From: Mycobacterium sp. DL99
Lineage (GTDB): Bacteria > Actinomycetota > Actinomycetes > Mycobacteriales > Mycobacteriaceae
NCBI RefSeq assembly: GCF_004762045.1
Contig: NZ_SJOM01000007.1
Span: forward strand, 6,163,565-6,227,564
DNA length: 64,000 nt
Reading direction: 5' to 3'
Part shown: positions 50,801-59,220 of the stretch, one piece after another
How positions within the stretch are numbered: the first letter of the stretch is position 1
How the letters are laid out: every line of letters starts with the position of its first letter
Notes under the pieces: generated by a model
What the model saw: only the letters and a program-made list of their open reading frames with translations
Database searches by the model: none
Told to the model about the DNA's origin: nothing
Position numbers and translations under genes: made by a program

Positions 50801-53243
50801 CACCGGGTTTCGCTCCGTGAGCCTTGAGGAACTCACCGAGCGCGATCTGGAGGGCGAAGATCACCGTCTGGACCACTTCGATGGGGTATTCGCAGGTCTC
50901 ATTGGTGTAGTCGATCGCATCATCGAGAATCAGCTCGACGATCGAGTACCCGCGCTCATCCTGGATGTGAGCGTCGACCTTGTTGATCCACTCGGCGAAG
51001 ACCGGCTCCCGCAGGTACAGGCTCTTGCCCATCTTGCGGTGCTGCGCACCGAAACCGGCGAGCACCCACACCGGCCCGTTGGTCACCGGGCCGTCGGCCG
51101 AGATCACAGTCGGATGCTGCTTGCCCTCGGCGATCGCCCGCAGGCCCTTGATCGCCTCGTCGTGGTCATGGGCCAGCACCACGGCGCGGGAACGGCCGTG
51201 GCTGCGGCGTGACAGCGAGCGTCCGATGGACTCGAGCGTCGACGCGCGGCCTTCTTCGCTGTCGATCCAGTCCGCCAGCTCAGCCGCGGCAACCTTCTTG
51301 CGTGAGCTCAGGAACGCCGAAACAGCAAGCGGGACAACCTTCTTGGTGGGCTCGGCAGCTTCCGCCGCCGCCAGCTCCGCACGGGCCGCATCCAGCAGGC
51401 GCAGCGCCTCGTCGGTCAGGCCGGGCAGCTCATGGGCTACCTCGTCGTAGGCCGGGTATTCGTCGACCTCGGGCTCATCGTGGATGAACTCGCCGTACTC
51501 GTCCATCCGCACGCCACCGACGTGCACGGCGTTGGCGTCATCAGCAGCCGACTTGTCCTCGACCGCTTCGGGTTCCGGCTGCGGCTCGACCAGATCCGAC
51601 GGCAGCACCTCGCGCAGCACCAGGTGGGCGTTGGCGCCACCGAAGCCGAAGCCCGAGACACCGGTGATGGCATGCCCGCTGTAGCGCGGCCACTCCGAGA
51701 CGGTGTCGTTGACCTTGAGGTGTTCCTTGTCGAAGTCGATGTACGGGTTGGGGCCCGCGTAGTTGATCGACGGGGGCAGCTTGTCGTGCTGCAGCGAGAG
51801 GGTCATCTTCGCCAGGCTGGCCGCGCCGGCAGCCGACTCCAGGTGCCCCACATTGGATTTCACGGCACCCAGCAGGGCGGGCTTGTCGGCGTCGCGACCG
51901 CGGCCGACCACCCGGCCCAGTGCGTCGGCCTCGATCGGGTCACCCAGGATGGTGCCGGTGCCGTGCGCCTCGATGTAGTCGACGTCGCGCGGGTTGATCC
52001 CGGCGTCCTTGTAGGCCTTGCGCAGCACGTCTTCCTGCGCGTCCGGGTTCGGCGCGAGCATGCCGTTGGACCGGCCGTCATGGTTGACCGCGCTGCCGGC
52101 GATCACGGCGAGGATGGTGTCTCCGTCGCGGCGGGCATCGGAAACCCGCTTGAACACCAGCATGCCGCCGCCCTCGGAGCGGGCATATCCGTTGGCGTCG
52201 GAGGAGAACGACTTGATCCGGCCGTCCGGGGCCAGCACTCCGCCGACCTCGTCGAAACCGATCGTGACGATCGGGGTGATCATGGCGTTGACCCCGCCGA
52301 CGATGGCCACGTCGGCCTCGCCGGAGCGCAGCGCCTGCACACCCTGGTGCGCGGCGACCAGCGAGCTGGAGCAGGCGGTGTCGACCGATACCGACGGTCC
52401 GCGGAAATCGTAGAAGTAGGACACCCGGTTGGCGATGATCGAGGTCGCGGTACCGGTGATCGCGTAGGGGTGCGCGGCCGTGGGGTCCATCAGGGCGAGG
52501 AACTGGTAGTCGTTGTTGGAACTACCCACGTACACAGCCACATTGGTACCGCGCAGGCTCGACGCCGGGATGCGGGCATGCTCGAGGGCCTGCCAGGTCA
52601 GTTCGAGCGCCATCCGCTGCTGCGGATCGATGTTGTCGGCCTCCATCTTCGACAGCGCGAAGAACTCGGAGTCGAAACCCTTGATATCCGAGAGATAGCC
52701 GCCGCGAATGCTGGCCTTGCCGACGCGTTCGGCGATCCGCGGCTCGGCGAGGAATTCCTCCCAGCGGCCCTCGGGCAGGTCCGTGATGGCGTCGCGGCCT
52801 TCCAGCAGCGCCTCCCACATCTCCTCAGGGGAATTCATGTCCCCCGGGAAGCGGGTGGCGACGCCGACAATCGCGATGTCCTCGACATCGGCGTCGCGCG
52901 ACCAGTCCGCGTCATCGGTGTTCTCGGGCTCGGGCTCGCCCTCGATGATCACGGTGGCCAGCGACTCGATGGTCGGGTGCCGGAAGAGCACCGTGGCCGT
53001 CAGGGTGACGCCGGTGAGGTCCTCGATGTCGCTTGCCATGGCCACCGCGTCGCGCGAGGACAGGCCCAGCTCGATCAGCGGCGTGGTCTCATCGATCGCG
53101 TCGGCCGACTGACTCGTGGCGGTGGCCACCGCCTTGCGCAGCCACTCACGCATCTCCGCGACGGTCAGGTCGGGGCGCGACGCCGGTGCCCCGGCGGGCT
53201 CGGTGCCCTCTGGAAGATTCGAATTGCTTTGTGTTTCATCCAT
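47838..53243 (-). CDS. pks13: Mycolic acid condensing polyketide synthase Pks13 (Rv3800c-like)
   Basis: 1801 residues from ATG 53243, which has an AAGGTG ribosome site 8 nt upstream; a GTG at 53282 would add 13 residues. Domain order: N-terminal carrier (Ser63, ELGLSSRDAVAM), ketosynthase (Cys291 in DTACSSSLVA; His in EAHGTGT and SNVGHLESAAG), acyltransferase (Ser820 in GQSLGEAAAAYFAG), second carrier (Ser1289, LGLDSLMAVR), linker, and thioesterase (Ser1605 in GWSLGGALAYAC). It condenses the FadD32-activated meromycolate with the carboxylated C24-C26 chain. Two copies of a 12-residue Pro/Ser repeat lie between the second carrier and the thioesterase. It overlaps accD4 by 4 bp. Confidence 0.96.
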   Translation of the reverse strand: MDETQSNSNLPEGTEPAGAPASRPDLTVAEMREWLRKAVATATSQSADAIDETTPLIELGLSSRDAVAMASDIEDLTGVTLTATVLFRHPTIESLATVIIEGEPEPENTDDADWSRDADVEDIAIVGVATRFPGDMNSPEEMWEALLEGRDAITDLPEGRWEEFLAEPRIAERVGKASIRGGYLSDIKGFDSEFFALSKMEADNIDPQQRMALELTWQALEHARIPASSLRGTNVAVYVGSSNNDYQFLALMDPTAAHPYAITGTATSIIANRVSYFYDFRGPSVSVDTACSSSLVAAHQGVQALRSGEADVAIVGGVNAMITPIVTIGFDEVGGVLAPDGRIKSFSSDANGYARSEGGGMLVFKRVSDARRDGDTILAVIAGSAVNHDGRSNGMLAPNPDAQEDVLRKAYKDAGINPRDVDYIEAHGTGTILGDPIEADALGRVVGRGRDADKPALLGAVKSNVGHLESAAGAASLAKMTLSLQHDKLPPSINYAGPNPYIDFDKEHLKVNDTVSEWPRYSGHAITGVSGFGFGGANAHLVLREVLPSDLVEPQPEPEAVEDKSAADDANAVHVGGVRMDEYGEFIHDEPEVDEYPAYDEVAHELPGLTDEALRLLDAARAELAAAEAAEPTKKVVPLAVSAFLSSRKKVAAAELADWIDSEEGRASTLESIGRSLSRRSHGRSRAVVLAHDHDEAIKGLRAIAEGKQHPTVISADGPVTNGPVWVLAGFGAQHRKMGKSLYLREPVFAEWINKVDAHIQDERGYSIVELILDDAIDYTNETCEYPIEVVQTVIFALQIALGEFLKAHGAKPGAVVGQSLGEAAAAYFAGGLSLADATRTICSRAHLMGEGEAMLFGEYIRLMALVEYSADEIKTVFADYPGLEVCVYAAPTQTVIGGPPEQIDAIIARAESEGKFARKLQTKGASHTQQMDPLLGELSAEIQGIEPHPLTTGYFSTVHEGKFIRAGAEPIHDVDYWKKGLRHSVYFTHGIRNAVDNGHTTFLELAPNPVALMQVGLTTASAGLHDAQLVATLARKQDEVESMVTAMAHLFVHGHELDFRTLFPRKSTGLAGALDFANIPPTRFKRKQHWLDAQFTADSSAVMPGNHVATPDGKHVWEFVSKGTADLAALVKAAAAQVLPDAKLTASEQRAVPAEGSRLVTTLTRHPGGASVQVHARIDESFTLVYDAIVTRGGAAAALPTAVGAGVVAEQVSATPEAVAEPEVEDDAAILSDNLTKGANLGAGFAKWSPDSGETIAQRLGTIVGGAMGYEPEDLPWEVPLIELGLDSLMAVRIKNRVEYDFDLPPIQLTAVRDANLYNVEELIKYAIEHRDEVDQIAESQKGKTADEIAAEQSELLGGASTVAELEAKLAEAGHPLAETDSDDSAEAAEAAPALDIPAPPSDPSGPSIPAPPSDPSGPSKATAAAAAAKVLTQEAVTEALGADVPPRDAAERVTFATWAIVTGKSPVGIFNELPFVDVETATKLSERLSERAEGTVTVEQVRSAKTIEELSTIVRDQLEEGVVDGFVRTLRPGKEGTSHVPLFVFHPAGGSTVVYEPLMKRLPADTPVYGIERVEGAIEERAAEYVPKLLEMHKGPFILAGWSLGGALAYACAIGLKQAGADVRFVGLIDLALPGEPIDQSKEGMRARWDRYALFAQRTFNVEIPAIPYEELEQLDDEGQVKFVLDAIKDSGVQIPGGIIEHQRTSYLDQRALATIEVQSYDGHVTLYLADRYHDDAIVFEPAYATRKPDGGWGEYVKDLEVVPIGGEHIQAIDEPYIAKVGAHMSEAINRIEAESESK

Positions 53244-53305
53244 ATTCAGGTCACCTTGCATCAGAACGGGCTGGTCGGCCACGTGTCGTTGGCTTAGAGG
53301 TTCGG

Positions 53306-55195
53306 TTAGTCCGTCTCGTCGGGGAACGCGTTCGCGATCTTCCCGGTGCGCAGGCTGCCGTCCAGATATGCGGAGCGGCAGGCCCGGCGGCCGATCTTGC
53401 CGCTGGAGGTACGCGGGATGGCGCCCGCCGCGGTCAGCAGCACGTCGCGCACGGTGACGCCGTGGCGCACGGCGATCGCCGCGCGGATGTCGTCGGTGAT
53501 CGGGCCGACTTCGAGCTTGTGAGAGCCGGGCGCCCGCTCGGCGACGATGACCAGCTGCTCGGAGCTGTCGTCGGCATCGCGGTGCAGCCCCGCGTGCGCG
53601 TTCTCGAACACCTCGTCGGGCAGCTGGTTGGCCGGCACCGAGAAGGCCGCGACATACCCGGTGCGCAGCGCCTTGCTGGCCTCCTGCGCCGAGTACTCCA
53701 GGTCCTGCGGGTAGTGGTTGCGGCCGTCGATGATCACCAGATCCTTCACGCGGCCGGTGATGTAGAGGTCACCGTCGTAGAAGGCACCGAAATCGCCGGT
53801 GCGGACCCAGGTGGCGTCGTCTTCAGCACCCTCGGCGTGTGACGGGCTGGTCCGCGATTTGAGGGTGTTCTGGAAAACCTCGATCGATTCTTCGGGCTTG
53901 CCCCAATACCCGGTGCCCATGTTCTGGCCGCTCATCCAGATCTCGCCGACCTGTCCGTCGGGCAGCTCCGTCGCGCTCTCGGCGTCCACGATGACGGCCC
54001 ACTCCGAGACGCCGACCCTGCCGGCCGATGCCTGGGCAACCGCCTTGATCGAATCGCCGTCCACCTCGACGATGCGGCCGCTGTTGAGCTCGTCGCGGTC
54101 GACGGAGATGATCTTCGGCTCTTCGGCGGCCGGTGTGGTCGACACCATCAACGTTGCCTCGGCCAGACCGTAGGACGGTTTGATGGCCTTGGCCGGGAAG
54201 CCGAACGGGCTGAACGCCTCGTTGAACCGGCGCACCGTGGCCGCCGAGATCGGCTCGCTGCCGTTGAGCACAGCCTTCACATTGGACAGGTCGAGCGGCG
54301 CGCCATCCTTGGGGACACCGCGGGCCGCGGCGTGGTCGAACGCGAAGTTCGGGGCCACCGAGATGACACCGCCGGTGTCGCCTTCCTTGCGGGCCATCTC
54401 CCGGATCCAGCGCTCGGGCCGGCGCACGAAGGCGGCCGGGGTCATGAAGGTGAAGTAGTGGCCGATCATCGGGGCGATCAGCCCGGTGACCAGACCCATG
54501 TCGTGGAAGAACGGCAGCCAGGACAGGCCGCGATCGCCCTCCTCGCCTTCGAGCGCCTCGACGATCTGCACCACGTTGGTGGCCATGTTCAGATGGGTGA
54601 TCTGCACGCCGGTCGGGATCCGGGTCGATCCGGAGGTGTACTGGAGGTAGGCGATGGTGCTCTCGTCGACGTCCTTGAAGTGGACCCAGGTGGCGGCGAC
54701 GTCATCGGGCACGGCGTCGACGGCGATGACCCGGGGACGCTGGTTGGCCGGCCGGCTGCGGAAGAACTTGCGGACGCCCTCGGCGGCATCGGTGGTGGTC
54801 AGGATCGCCGACGGGTGGCAGTCGTCCAGCACCGCATGTAGGCGGCCGACGTGTCCGGGCTCGGACGGGTCGAACAGCGGCACCGCGACGCGGCCGGCGT
54901 AGAGCGCGCCGAAGAAGGCGACGAGGTAGTCGAGATTCTGCGGGCACAGAATGGCGACGCGGTCACCGGGCTGGGTGACCTGCTGAAGCCGGGCGGCCAC
55001 TGCCTTGTTCCGGGCGCTGAACTGGGCCCAGGTCAGGTCGCGGGCGACGCCGTCACGTTCGGTCGAGAAGTCCAGGAAGCGGTATGCCAGCTTGTCAGCA
55101 CGAACCCTGGCCCAACGCTCGACGTGCTCGACGATGCTGGCGCCGTCAGGGAACTTGATCTGACCGTCCTTGATGAACGGATTGATGAACGGCAT
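53306..55195 (-). CDS. fadD32: Long-chain fatty acyl-AMP ligase FadD32 (Rv3801c-like)
   Basis: 629 residues. Adenylation motifs are present: YLQYTSGSTRIPTGVQITH (A3), LSWLPFFHDMGLVTG, YGLAEATLMVS (A5), WVRTGDFGAFYDGDLYITGRVKD (A7-A8) and IPRTSSGKIGRRACR near the end (A10 Lys). The N terminus MPFINPFIKDGQIKFPDGAS is the family start. The FAAL-type insertion after the core, which favours AMP over CoA transfer, is expected in the C-terminal part. It activates meromycolic acid and loads it on the N-terminal carrier of Pks13. Its GGAGAG ribosome site is good. It begins the fadD32-pks13-accD4 operon, with a 254-bp leader holding an AT-rich stretch near 55365-55390. Confidence 0.95.
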   Translation of the reverse strand: MPFINPFIKDGQIKFPDGASIVEHVERWARVRADKLAYRFLDFSTERDGVARDLTWAQFSARNKAVAARLQQVTQPGDRVAILCPQNLDYLVAFFGALYAGRVAVPLFDPSEPGHVGRLHAVLDDCHPSAILTTTDAAEGVRKFFRSRPANQRPRVIAVDAVPDDVAATWVHFKDVDESTIAYLQYTSGSTRIPTGVQITHLNMATNVVQIVEALEGEEGDRGLSWLPFFHDMGLVTGLIAPMIGHYFTFMTPAAFVRRPERWIREMARKEGDTGGVISVAPNFAFDHAAARGVPKDGAPLDLSNVKAVLNGSEPISAATVRRFNEAFSPFGFPAKAIKPSYGLAEATLMVSTTPAAEEPKIISVDRDELNSGRIVEVDGDSIKAVAQASAGRVGVSEWAVIVDAESATELPDGQVGEIWMSGQNMGTGYWGKPEESIEVFQNTLKSRTSPSHAEGAEDDATWVRTGDFGAFYDGDLYITGRVKDLVIIDGRNHYPQDLEYSAQEASKALRTGYVAAFSVPANQLPDEVFENAHAGLHRDADDSSEQLVIVAERAPGSHKLEVGPITDDIRAAIAVRHGVTVRDVLLTAAGAIPRTSSGKIGRRACRSAYLDGSLRTGKIANAFPDETD

Positions 55196-55378
55196 ATAAC
55201 TCTCCTGTCAGAGCGGTACTCGTCGCGTTGGCGCACGTCACTGGCGGTGCGTCGCAGCCACTCGGCGGCCGGTACGTACCCAAACCCGGACGATCGTACC
55301 GGGCTGCCGATCCGCGCCCACGAATCAGCTGACGGCTCTATCAAACCCACTACTCACGCGCGATGCTCTTATTTTTCT

Positions 55379-55390
55379 CTTAATGTTAAG
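55379..55390. promoter_or_regulatory. Small palindrome in the AT-rich leader of the fadD32 operon
   Basis: CTTAATGTTAAG (arms CTTAA/TTAAG) beside a TTATTTTTC run stands out in the otherwise GC-rich 254-bp gap. Read on the minus strand it contains TAACAT, a possible -10 box for fadD32 with a leader of roughly 180 nt. Evidence is base composition and symmetry only. Confidence 0.3.
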
Positions 55391-55449
55391 GGACCGTGAT
55401 GGTCCCGACCAAATCCGCCGCGCGAGTCGTGACCCGGGCGTGTTCGGTG

Positions 55450-56463
55450 TCAACCGTGCTTGGGATGCGGCGCGTTGTCCACCATGTCTTTGGCCCAGCT
55501 CAGCGTCCACTGCGTGGCGGTCTGCCCGTTTTCCACCCAGAACTGCGGGGTGTTGTACAGGGCATGCACCGGCCCGGCCGCACTGCCGGTCAGTGTCTCC
55601 AGGGTCTTGGGCAGGTTGAAGATCGAGAACGCCTCCTCAGGCGCCGAGCAGATCAGATCGCCCTTGCCGCAGATCTGGTTGGTCCGGTTGTTCAGCGCAC
55701 CGAATCCGCCCTGCCGCGGGCCCGTCATCGTCAGGCCCATCTCGGACAGCACCGGCAGTTCGTGCAGCGTGATCTCGGCACCCTGCCCCGGCGGATTGGG
55801 GCCGACGTCCTGCCCGACGCCGAGTTCACGGCGGCCGTCGGCGATCAGCGTCACACCCAGCACGAGGTCCTCGTCGACCGGGCCGCGGCCGTTGCCGATG
55901 TCGCTGGCCAGGTCACCGCCGATCACCGCGCCCTGCGAAAAGCCGGCGATCACGTAGCTGGTCAGCGGGCAGCGGTCGTTCATATCCGTCATCGCCTTGA
56001 CCGCGGTGCGCTTTCCCTCAGCCCGGCTGTCGTTGTACGACATCTGCTTGTCGGCGGAGAACGGGTTATGGAACTGCGCGGTGTAGGGAACCGTGTAGAC
56101 CTCGAGGCGGTCCGTCCCGAACTGCTCGGCCATCGGCCGGCTCACGTTGCTCATGAGCGACAGCGGGAACTGCGTCGGGTTGAACGGGTCGTCCTGCGGC
56201 GAGGACTCCCAGGTGCCTGGAATCGAGACCAGCATCACGTCGGGGCAGTCGGCGGACTGGAACTCCGGGCGCGGCTTACGCGTCGCCGACGGACCCGGCA
56301 CCCCGGCCGGGGGCTGGGCTGACGGCGGCACCGACGGGGTTTCGGGACGACGCATGTAGATCACGACCATCGTCACCACGAGCACCACGACGAGAGCCAT
56401 CACCGCGGCAGCGATCAGGGCCAGGATGCGGTGACGCTTCCGGCGGCTGGCATTTTTGGCCAT
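55450..56463 (-). CDS. Cutinase-like envelope lipase/thioesterase (Rv3802c-like)
   Basis: 337 residues. A membrane anchor (about 10-36, RHRILALIAAAVMALVVVLV) follows a Lys/Arg-rich start, then a Pro-rich linker to about residue 65. The alpha/beta-hydrolase of the cutinase family carries Ser176 in YVIAGFSQGAVIGG, one residue off the Ser175 I recall for Rv3802c. Catalytic Asp and His are in the NQICGKGDLICSAP region and AAGPVHALYNT. Rv3802c is an essential periplasmic phospholipase A/thioesterase thought to act on mycolate-related lipids. Position between fadD32 and the antigen-85 genes is conserved. Confidence 0.9.
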   Translation of the reverse strand: MAKNASRRKRHRILALIAAAVMALVVVLVVTMVVIYMRRPETPSVPPSAQPPAGVPGPSATRKPRPEFQSADCPDVMLVSIPGTWESSPQDDPFNPTQFPLSLMSNVSRPMAEQFGTDRLEVYTVPYTAQFHNPFSADKQMSYNDSRAEGKRTAVKAMTDMNDRCPLTSYVIAGFSQGAVIGGDLASDIGNGRGPVDEDLVLGVTLIADGRRELGVGQDVGPNPPGQGAEITLHELPVLSEMGLTMTGPRQGGFGALNNRTNQICGKGDLICSAPEEAFSIFNLPKTLETLTGSAAGPVHALYNTPQFWVENGQTATQWTLSWAKDMVDNAPHPKHG

Positions 56464-56505
56464 GGGTTACTGGGGCTCCTCGCGTGCGGTGCGGTGATCT
56501 GCTTC

Positions 56506-56955
56506 TCAGCAGAGATGTTCGGTGGCGGTTCGGATGTAGTCGGTGGCGGCGGTGTCGATCTCGCCAGGTGTCGGGCTTTCCTGACCGGAATGGGCCGCCC
56601 GGACATCGCTGCGCACCAGCGGCAGGACGAATTCTCGCACTGCTTGGTCATCCTGCTTGGCGGCGCGGCCCTGGCACACGTACGACCCGATCGACAACGC
56701 CAGCAGCTCACTGGACGGGGTGATCCCGGCGGCCTTGAGCTCGTCGAGGTAGGTGCGCTGCTGCGACGTGACGGCCAGATCACCGCTGCGGTGTGGGAGA
56801 GGCTGCGCAGACACCGCCTGCGGCTGCGCGCCGTTGATCTGTGAGGTGGGCAGAGCCAGCGGCGCCATGATGTCACCGCCCGCATCGCACGCCGTGAGCA
56901 ACGACGCAGCGGACACCGCTACCACCAGGGTGGCCGACCGTACCGAGTGCTGCAC
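56506..56955 (-). CDS. DUF732-type lipoprotein
   Basis: 149 residues from a GTG at 56955. The lipobox LTAC ends at Cys23, and a Pro/Ala-rich linker follows. The C-terminal domain (about 65-148) has the DUF732 pattern of small mycobacterial secreted proteins: RTYLDELKAAGITP, a central ALSIGSYVCQGR and the closing TATEHLC, so two cysteines could form the family disulfide. Function unknown. It lies between the Rv3802c-like gene and the antigen-85-like fbpD on the same strand; I do not recall an equivalent here in M. tuberculosis. Confidence 0.8.
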   Translation of the reverse strand: MQHSVRSATLVVAVSAASLLTACDAGGDIMAPLALPTSQINGAQPQAVSAQPLPHRSGDLAVTSQQRTYLDELKAAGITPSSELLALSIGSYVCQGRAAKQDDQAVREFVLPLVRSDVRAAHSGQESPTPGEIDTAATDYIRTATEHLC

Positions 56956-57019
56956 GCTTCCACCGTACCGGCTGGTGAAAAGTGTCCCGGCGCAGCTGAT
57001 TCGCAGTTCCAGCGACCTT

Positions 57020-57931
57020 CTACTTGATGGTCGCGACCAGTTCGCCTGACATCTGCGCCAGCTGCGGGGCCCAGCTGCCCCAGTCGTGCTGGCCGCCGGC
57101 GGGCATGTCGAAGTGCCCGTTGCTGCCGCCGACGGAACGGTAATGCTGGTAGAACGACCGGTTGCTGCCCTGCGCCAGATCGCACACGCCGATCATCGCG
57201 GCCGGGTCGCTGCATGTCAGCGCGGCCGGGCTGTACACCCACAACCGGGTGTTGGCGTCGGCCAGCAATTGCACGTGAACGTCGGGGTCATGCCACTTCC
57301 AGCGGCCGAGCTGTGGGGCTCCCCACATCCCGTAGCTGTCCACGCCGCCGAACTTCGCCATCCCGTCGGTGATCGCACCGTTGACGGTGGTGGCCGAGGG
57401 GGTCAGGAAACCCGAGAGCGATCCGGCGAAGCGGAACCGGTCGGGATGGAATGCGGCCAGCGTCACCGCCGCGGTACCGCCCTGCGAGGCGCCGACGATC
57501 CCGTGCCCGTTCGGGGCCAGACCCTTGTTGGCGGCCAGCCAGTCGGGCAGCTCGGCGGACAGGAAGGTCTCCCACTGCTTGCTGCCGTCCTGCTCCCAGT
57601 TGGTGTAGAGGCTCCAGGCTCCGCCGGCCGGGGCCGCCACCGAGATGCCGCGGCCGGCCAGAGTCGACATCGCATGGCCGGCGTTGACCCAGTTGCTCAC
57701 GTCAGGGGCCGCGTTGAACGCGTCGAGCAGGAACACCGCGTGCGGCCCGCCACCCTGGAATGCCACCGGGATGTCGCGGCCCATCGCGGCCGACGGGACC
57801 ATCAGGTATTCGACACCGTCAGCCCGGGCCGGGCCGCTCGTCGTCGCCGACACGGCCCAGAGGGCAGTACCGAGCACTGGGGCCAACAGGGCCAGCAGCA
57901 TCGCCCGCATCAGACTCAACGCACGTCTCAT
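57020..57931 (-). CDS. fbpD: Antigen 85-like MPT51/FbpD (Rv3803c-like)
   Basis: 303 residues. Two adjacent ATGs (57934 and 57931) follow a GAGAGG site; the second has the better spacing. The signal peptide ends near ARA (about 36). Mature sequence begins DGVEYLMVPSAAMGRDIPVAFQGGGPHAVFLLD, the MPT51 type. The nucleophile position reads VGASQGGTAAVTL, giving Ser149 in GxSxG, and the C terminus has GGQHDWGSW with a His. As I recall, M. tuberculosis MPT51 has Ala and no His there and is considered non-catalytic. The acidic partner found in FbpA is not obvious. MPT51 is secreted and binds fibronectin. Confidence 0.92.
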   Translation of the reverse strand: MRRALSLMRAMLLALLAPVLGTALWAVSATTSGPARADGVEYLMVPSAAMGRDIPVAFQGGGPHAVFLLDAFNAAPDVSNWVNAGHAMSTLAGRGISVAAPAGGAWSLYTNWEQDGSKQWETFLSAELPDWLAANKGLAPNGHGIVGASQGGTAAVTLAAFHPDRFRFAGSLSGFLTPSATTVNGAITDGMAKFGGVDSYGMWGAPQLGRWKWHDPDVHVQLLADANTRLWVYSPAALTCSDPAAMIGVCDLAQGSNRSFYQHYRSVGGSNGHFDMPAGGQHDWGSWAPQLAQMSGELVATIK

Positions 57932-57988
57932 CATCAACCTCTCATGCTGCCGGTCGTTCGAAAGTGCCCCCGCACACGTAACCCGCGT

Positions 57989-58002
57989 TGTAGTGAACCA
58001 CA
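57989..58002 (-). promoter_or_regulatory. Motif shared by antigen-85 promoters, fbpD copy
   Basis: TGTGGTTCACTACA on the minus strand, 57 nt before the fbpD start. It matches the fbpA copy at 59160-59173 in 13 of 14 positions and partly matches the copy before the third paralogue. It may be a shared -35 region or a regulator site. Confidence 0.4.
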
Positions 58003-58033
58003 TCGCAACCACAGCAGGGGCCCAGAAACGGCT

Positions 58034-58065
58034 GACGGCGGCGATCCGTGAGGATCGCCGCCGTC
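58034..58065 (-). terminator. Terminator after fbpA
   Basis: A perfect 14-bp stem GACGGCGGCGATCC / GGATCGCCGCCGTC (58034-58047 and 58052-58065) with loop GTGA begins 22 nt after the fbpA stop on the minus strand, followed by AGCCGTTTC. Confidence 0.8.
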
Positions 58066-58087
58066 GTCCGTATATCTATCCGGCCGC

Positions 58088-59083
58088 TCAGGCGGTCGGG
58101 GTGGCACCCAGGACGCGCTGCAGGTCAGGCTTCATGGCCTGCAGCTGCTGGCCCCAGTAGGCCCAGTTGTGCGTACCGCTCTGCGGGAAGTTGAACACGG
58201 CGTTCTTGCCACCGGCCGCGATGTACTTCTCCTGGAAGGTGGAGTTCGTCCGGCAGACGAAGCCCTCGAGGAACTTCGCGGGCATGTCGGCGCCGCCCAG
58301 CTCGCCCGGCTTGCCGTTACCGCAGTACACCCAGAGACGGGTGCCGTTGTTGGCCAGGGTCGCGACGTTCTCCGTCGGGTCGTTGGCCTTCCAGGCGTTG
58401 TTCGGGTCGCCCGTCGAACCCCACATGTCATCGGCCTTGTAGCCACCGGCGTCACCCATCGAGACACCGATCAGCATCGGCCACCAGCCCTCAGACGGGT
58501 TCAACGTGCCCGACAGCGAGGACGCGTAGATGAACTGATCCGGGTGGCGAGCCGACAGCATGAGCGCCGACGAACCGGCCATCGACAGACCGACCACAGC
58601 ACTACCGGTCGACTTCACGTCCTTGTTGGCCGCCAGGTACGCCGGGAGCTCCTGGGTCAGGAAGGTCTCCCACTTGTAGGTCTTGCAGCCGCCGTCCTTG
58701 CTGCCACACGCCGGCTTGTACCAGTCGGTGTAGAAGCTGGACTGGCCACCGACCGGCATGACAACCGAGATGCCCGAGTTCAGGAACCACTCGAACGTCG
58801 GGAGTTCGATGTCCCACCCGTTCTGGTCTTCGCGAGCGCGCATACCGTCGAGCAGGTACAGCGCAGGTGCACCCGCTCCACCGCTCTGGAACTCGACCTT
58901 GATGTCACGCCCCATCGCTGCCGACGGAACTTCGAGGTACTCGACCGGTAGGCCAGGTCGAGACCAGGCTCCGGCGGTCGCCGAGCCGCCCACGACGCCA
59001 ACCAGGCCAGGCAGCACGGCCGCTGCCGCTGCCGCGACCGTCAGCCGGCGCGACAAGCCGCGCATCTTCCCAACGAACTTCAT
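58088..59083 (-). CDS. fbpA: Mycolyltransferase antigen 85A (FbpA, Rv3804c-like)
   Basis: 331 residues. The signal peptide of about 40 residues ends before WSRPGLPVEYLEVPSAAMGRDI, the standard mature start. The catalytic triad is present: Ser167 in GLSMAGSSAL, the Glu in AKFLEGFV and the His in SGTHNWAYWG. VMPVGGQSSFYTDW and the Cys pair in KPACGSKDGGCKTYKWETFL are typical. It moves mycolates between trehalose monomycolates and to arabinogalactan in the periplasm. A GGGAGCGG ribosome site precedes the ATG, and it has its own terminator and probably its own promoter (59160-59173 motif). Confidence 0.96.
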   Translation of the reverse strand: MKFVGKMRGLSRRLTVAAAAAAVLPGLVGVVGGSATAGAWSRPGLPVEYLEVPSAAMGRDIKVEFQSGGAGAPALYLLDGMRAREDQNGWDIELPTFEWFLNSGISVVMPVGGQSSFYTDWYKPACGSKDGGCKTYKWETFLTQELPAYLAANKDVKSTGSAVVGLSMAGSSALMLSARHPDQFIYASSLSGTLNPSEGWWPMLIGVSMGDAGGYKADDMWGSTGDPNNAWKANDPTENVATLANNGTRLWVYCGNGKPGELGGADMPAKFLEGFVCRTNSTFQEKYIAAGGKNAVFNFPQSGTHNWAYWGQQLQAMKPDLQRVLGATPTA

Positions 59084-59159
59084 ACCGCTCCCTATCTGAA
59101 TCTCTTCTTCGTATTCCGCACATCGATGTCAGGACCGACGTAAGCGGCTCACGTGCCCG

Positions 59160-59173
59160 TGTAGTCAACCACA
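59160..59173 (-). promoter_or_regulatory. Motif shared by antigen-85 promoters, fbpA copy
   Basis: TGTGGTTGACTACA on the minus strand, 76 nt before the fbpA start. It contains TTGACT, a good -35 hexamer; 17 nt further is GCTTAC. See the related copies at 57989-58002 and 60351-60363. Confidence 0.45.
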
Positions 59174-59220
59174 CGAATGCGTGATGCTTCTCTTCAGCAG
59201 TTGTCGTCCCTGGTCGCCCC

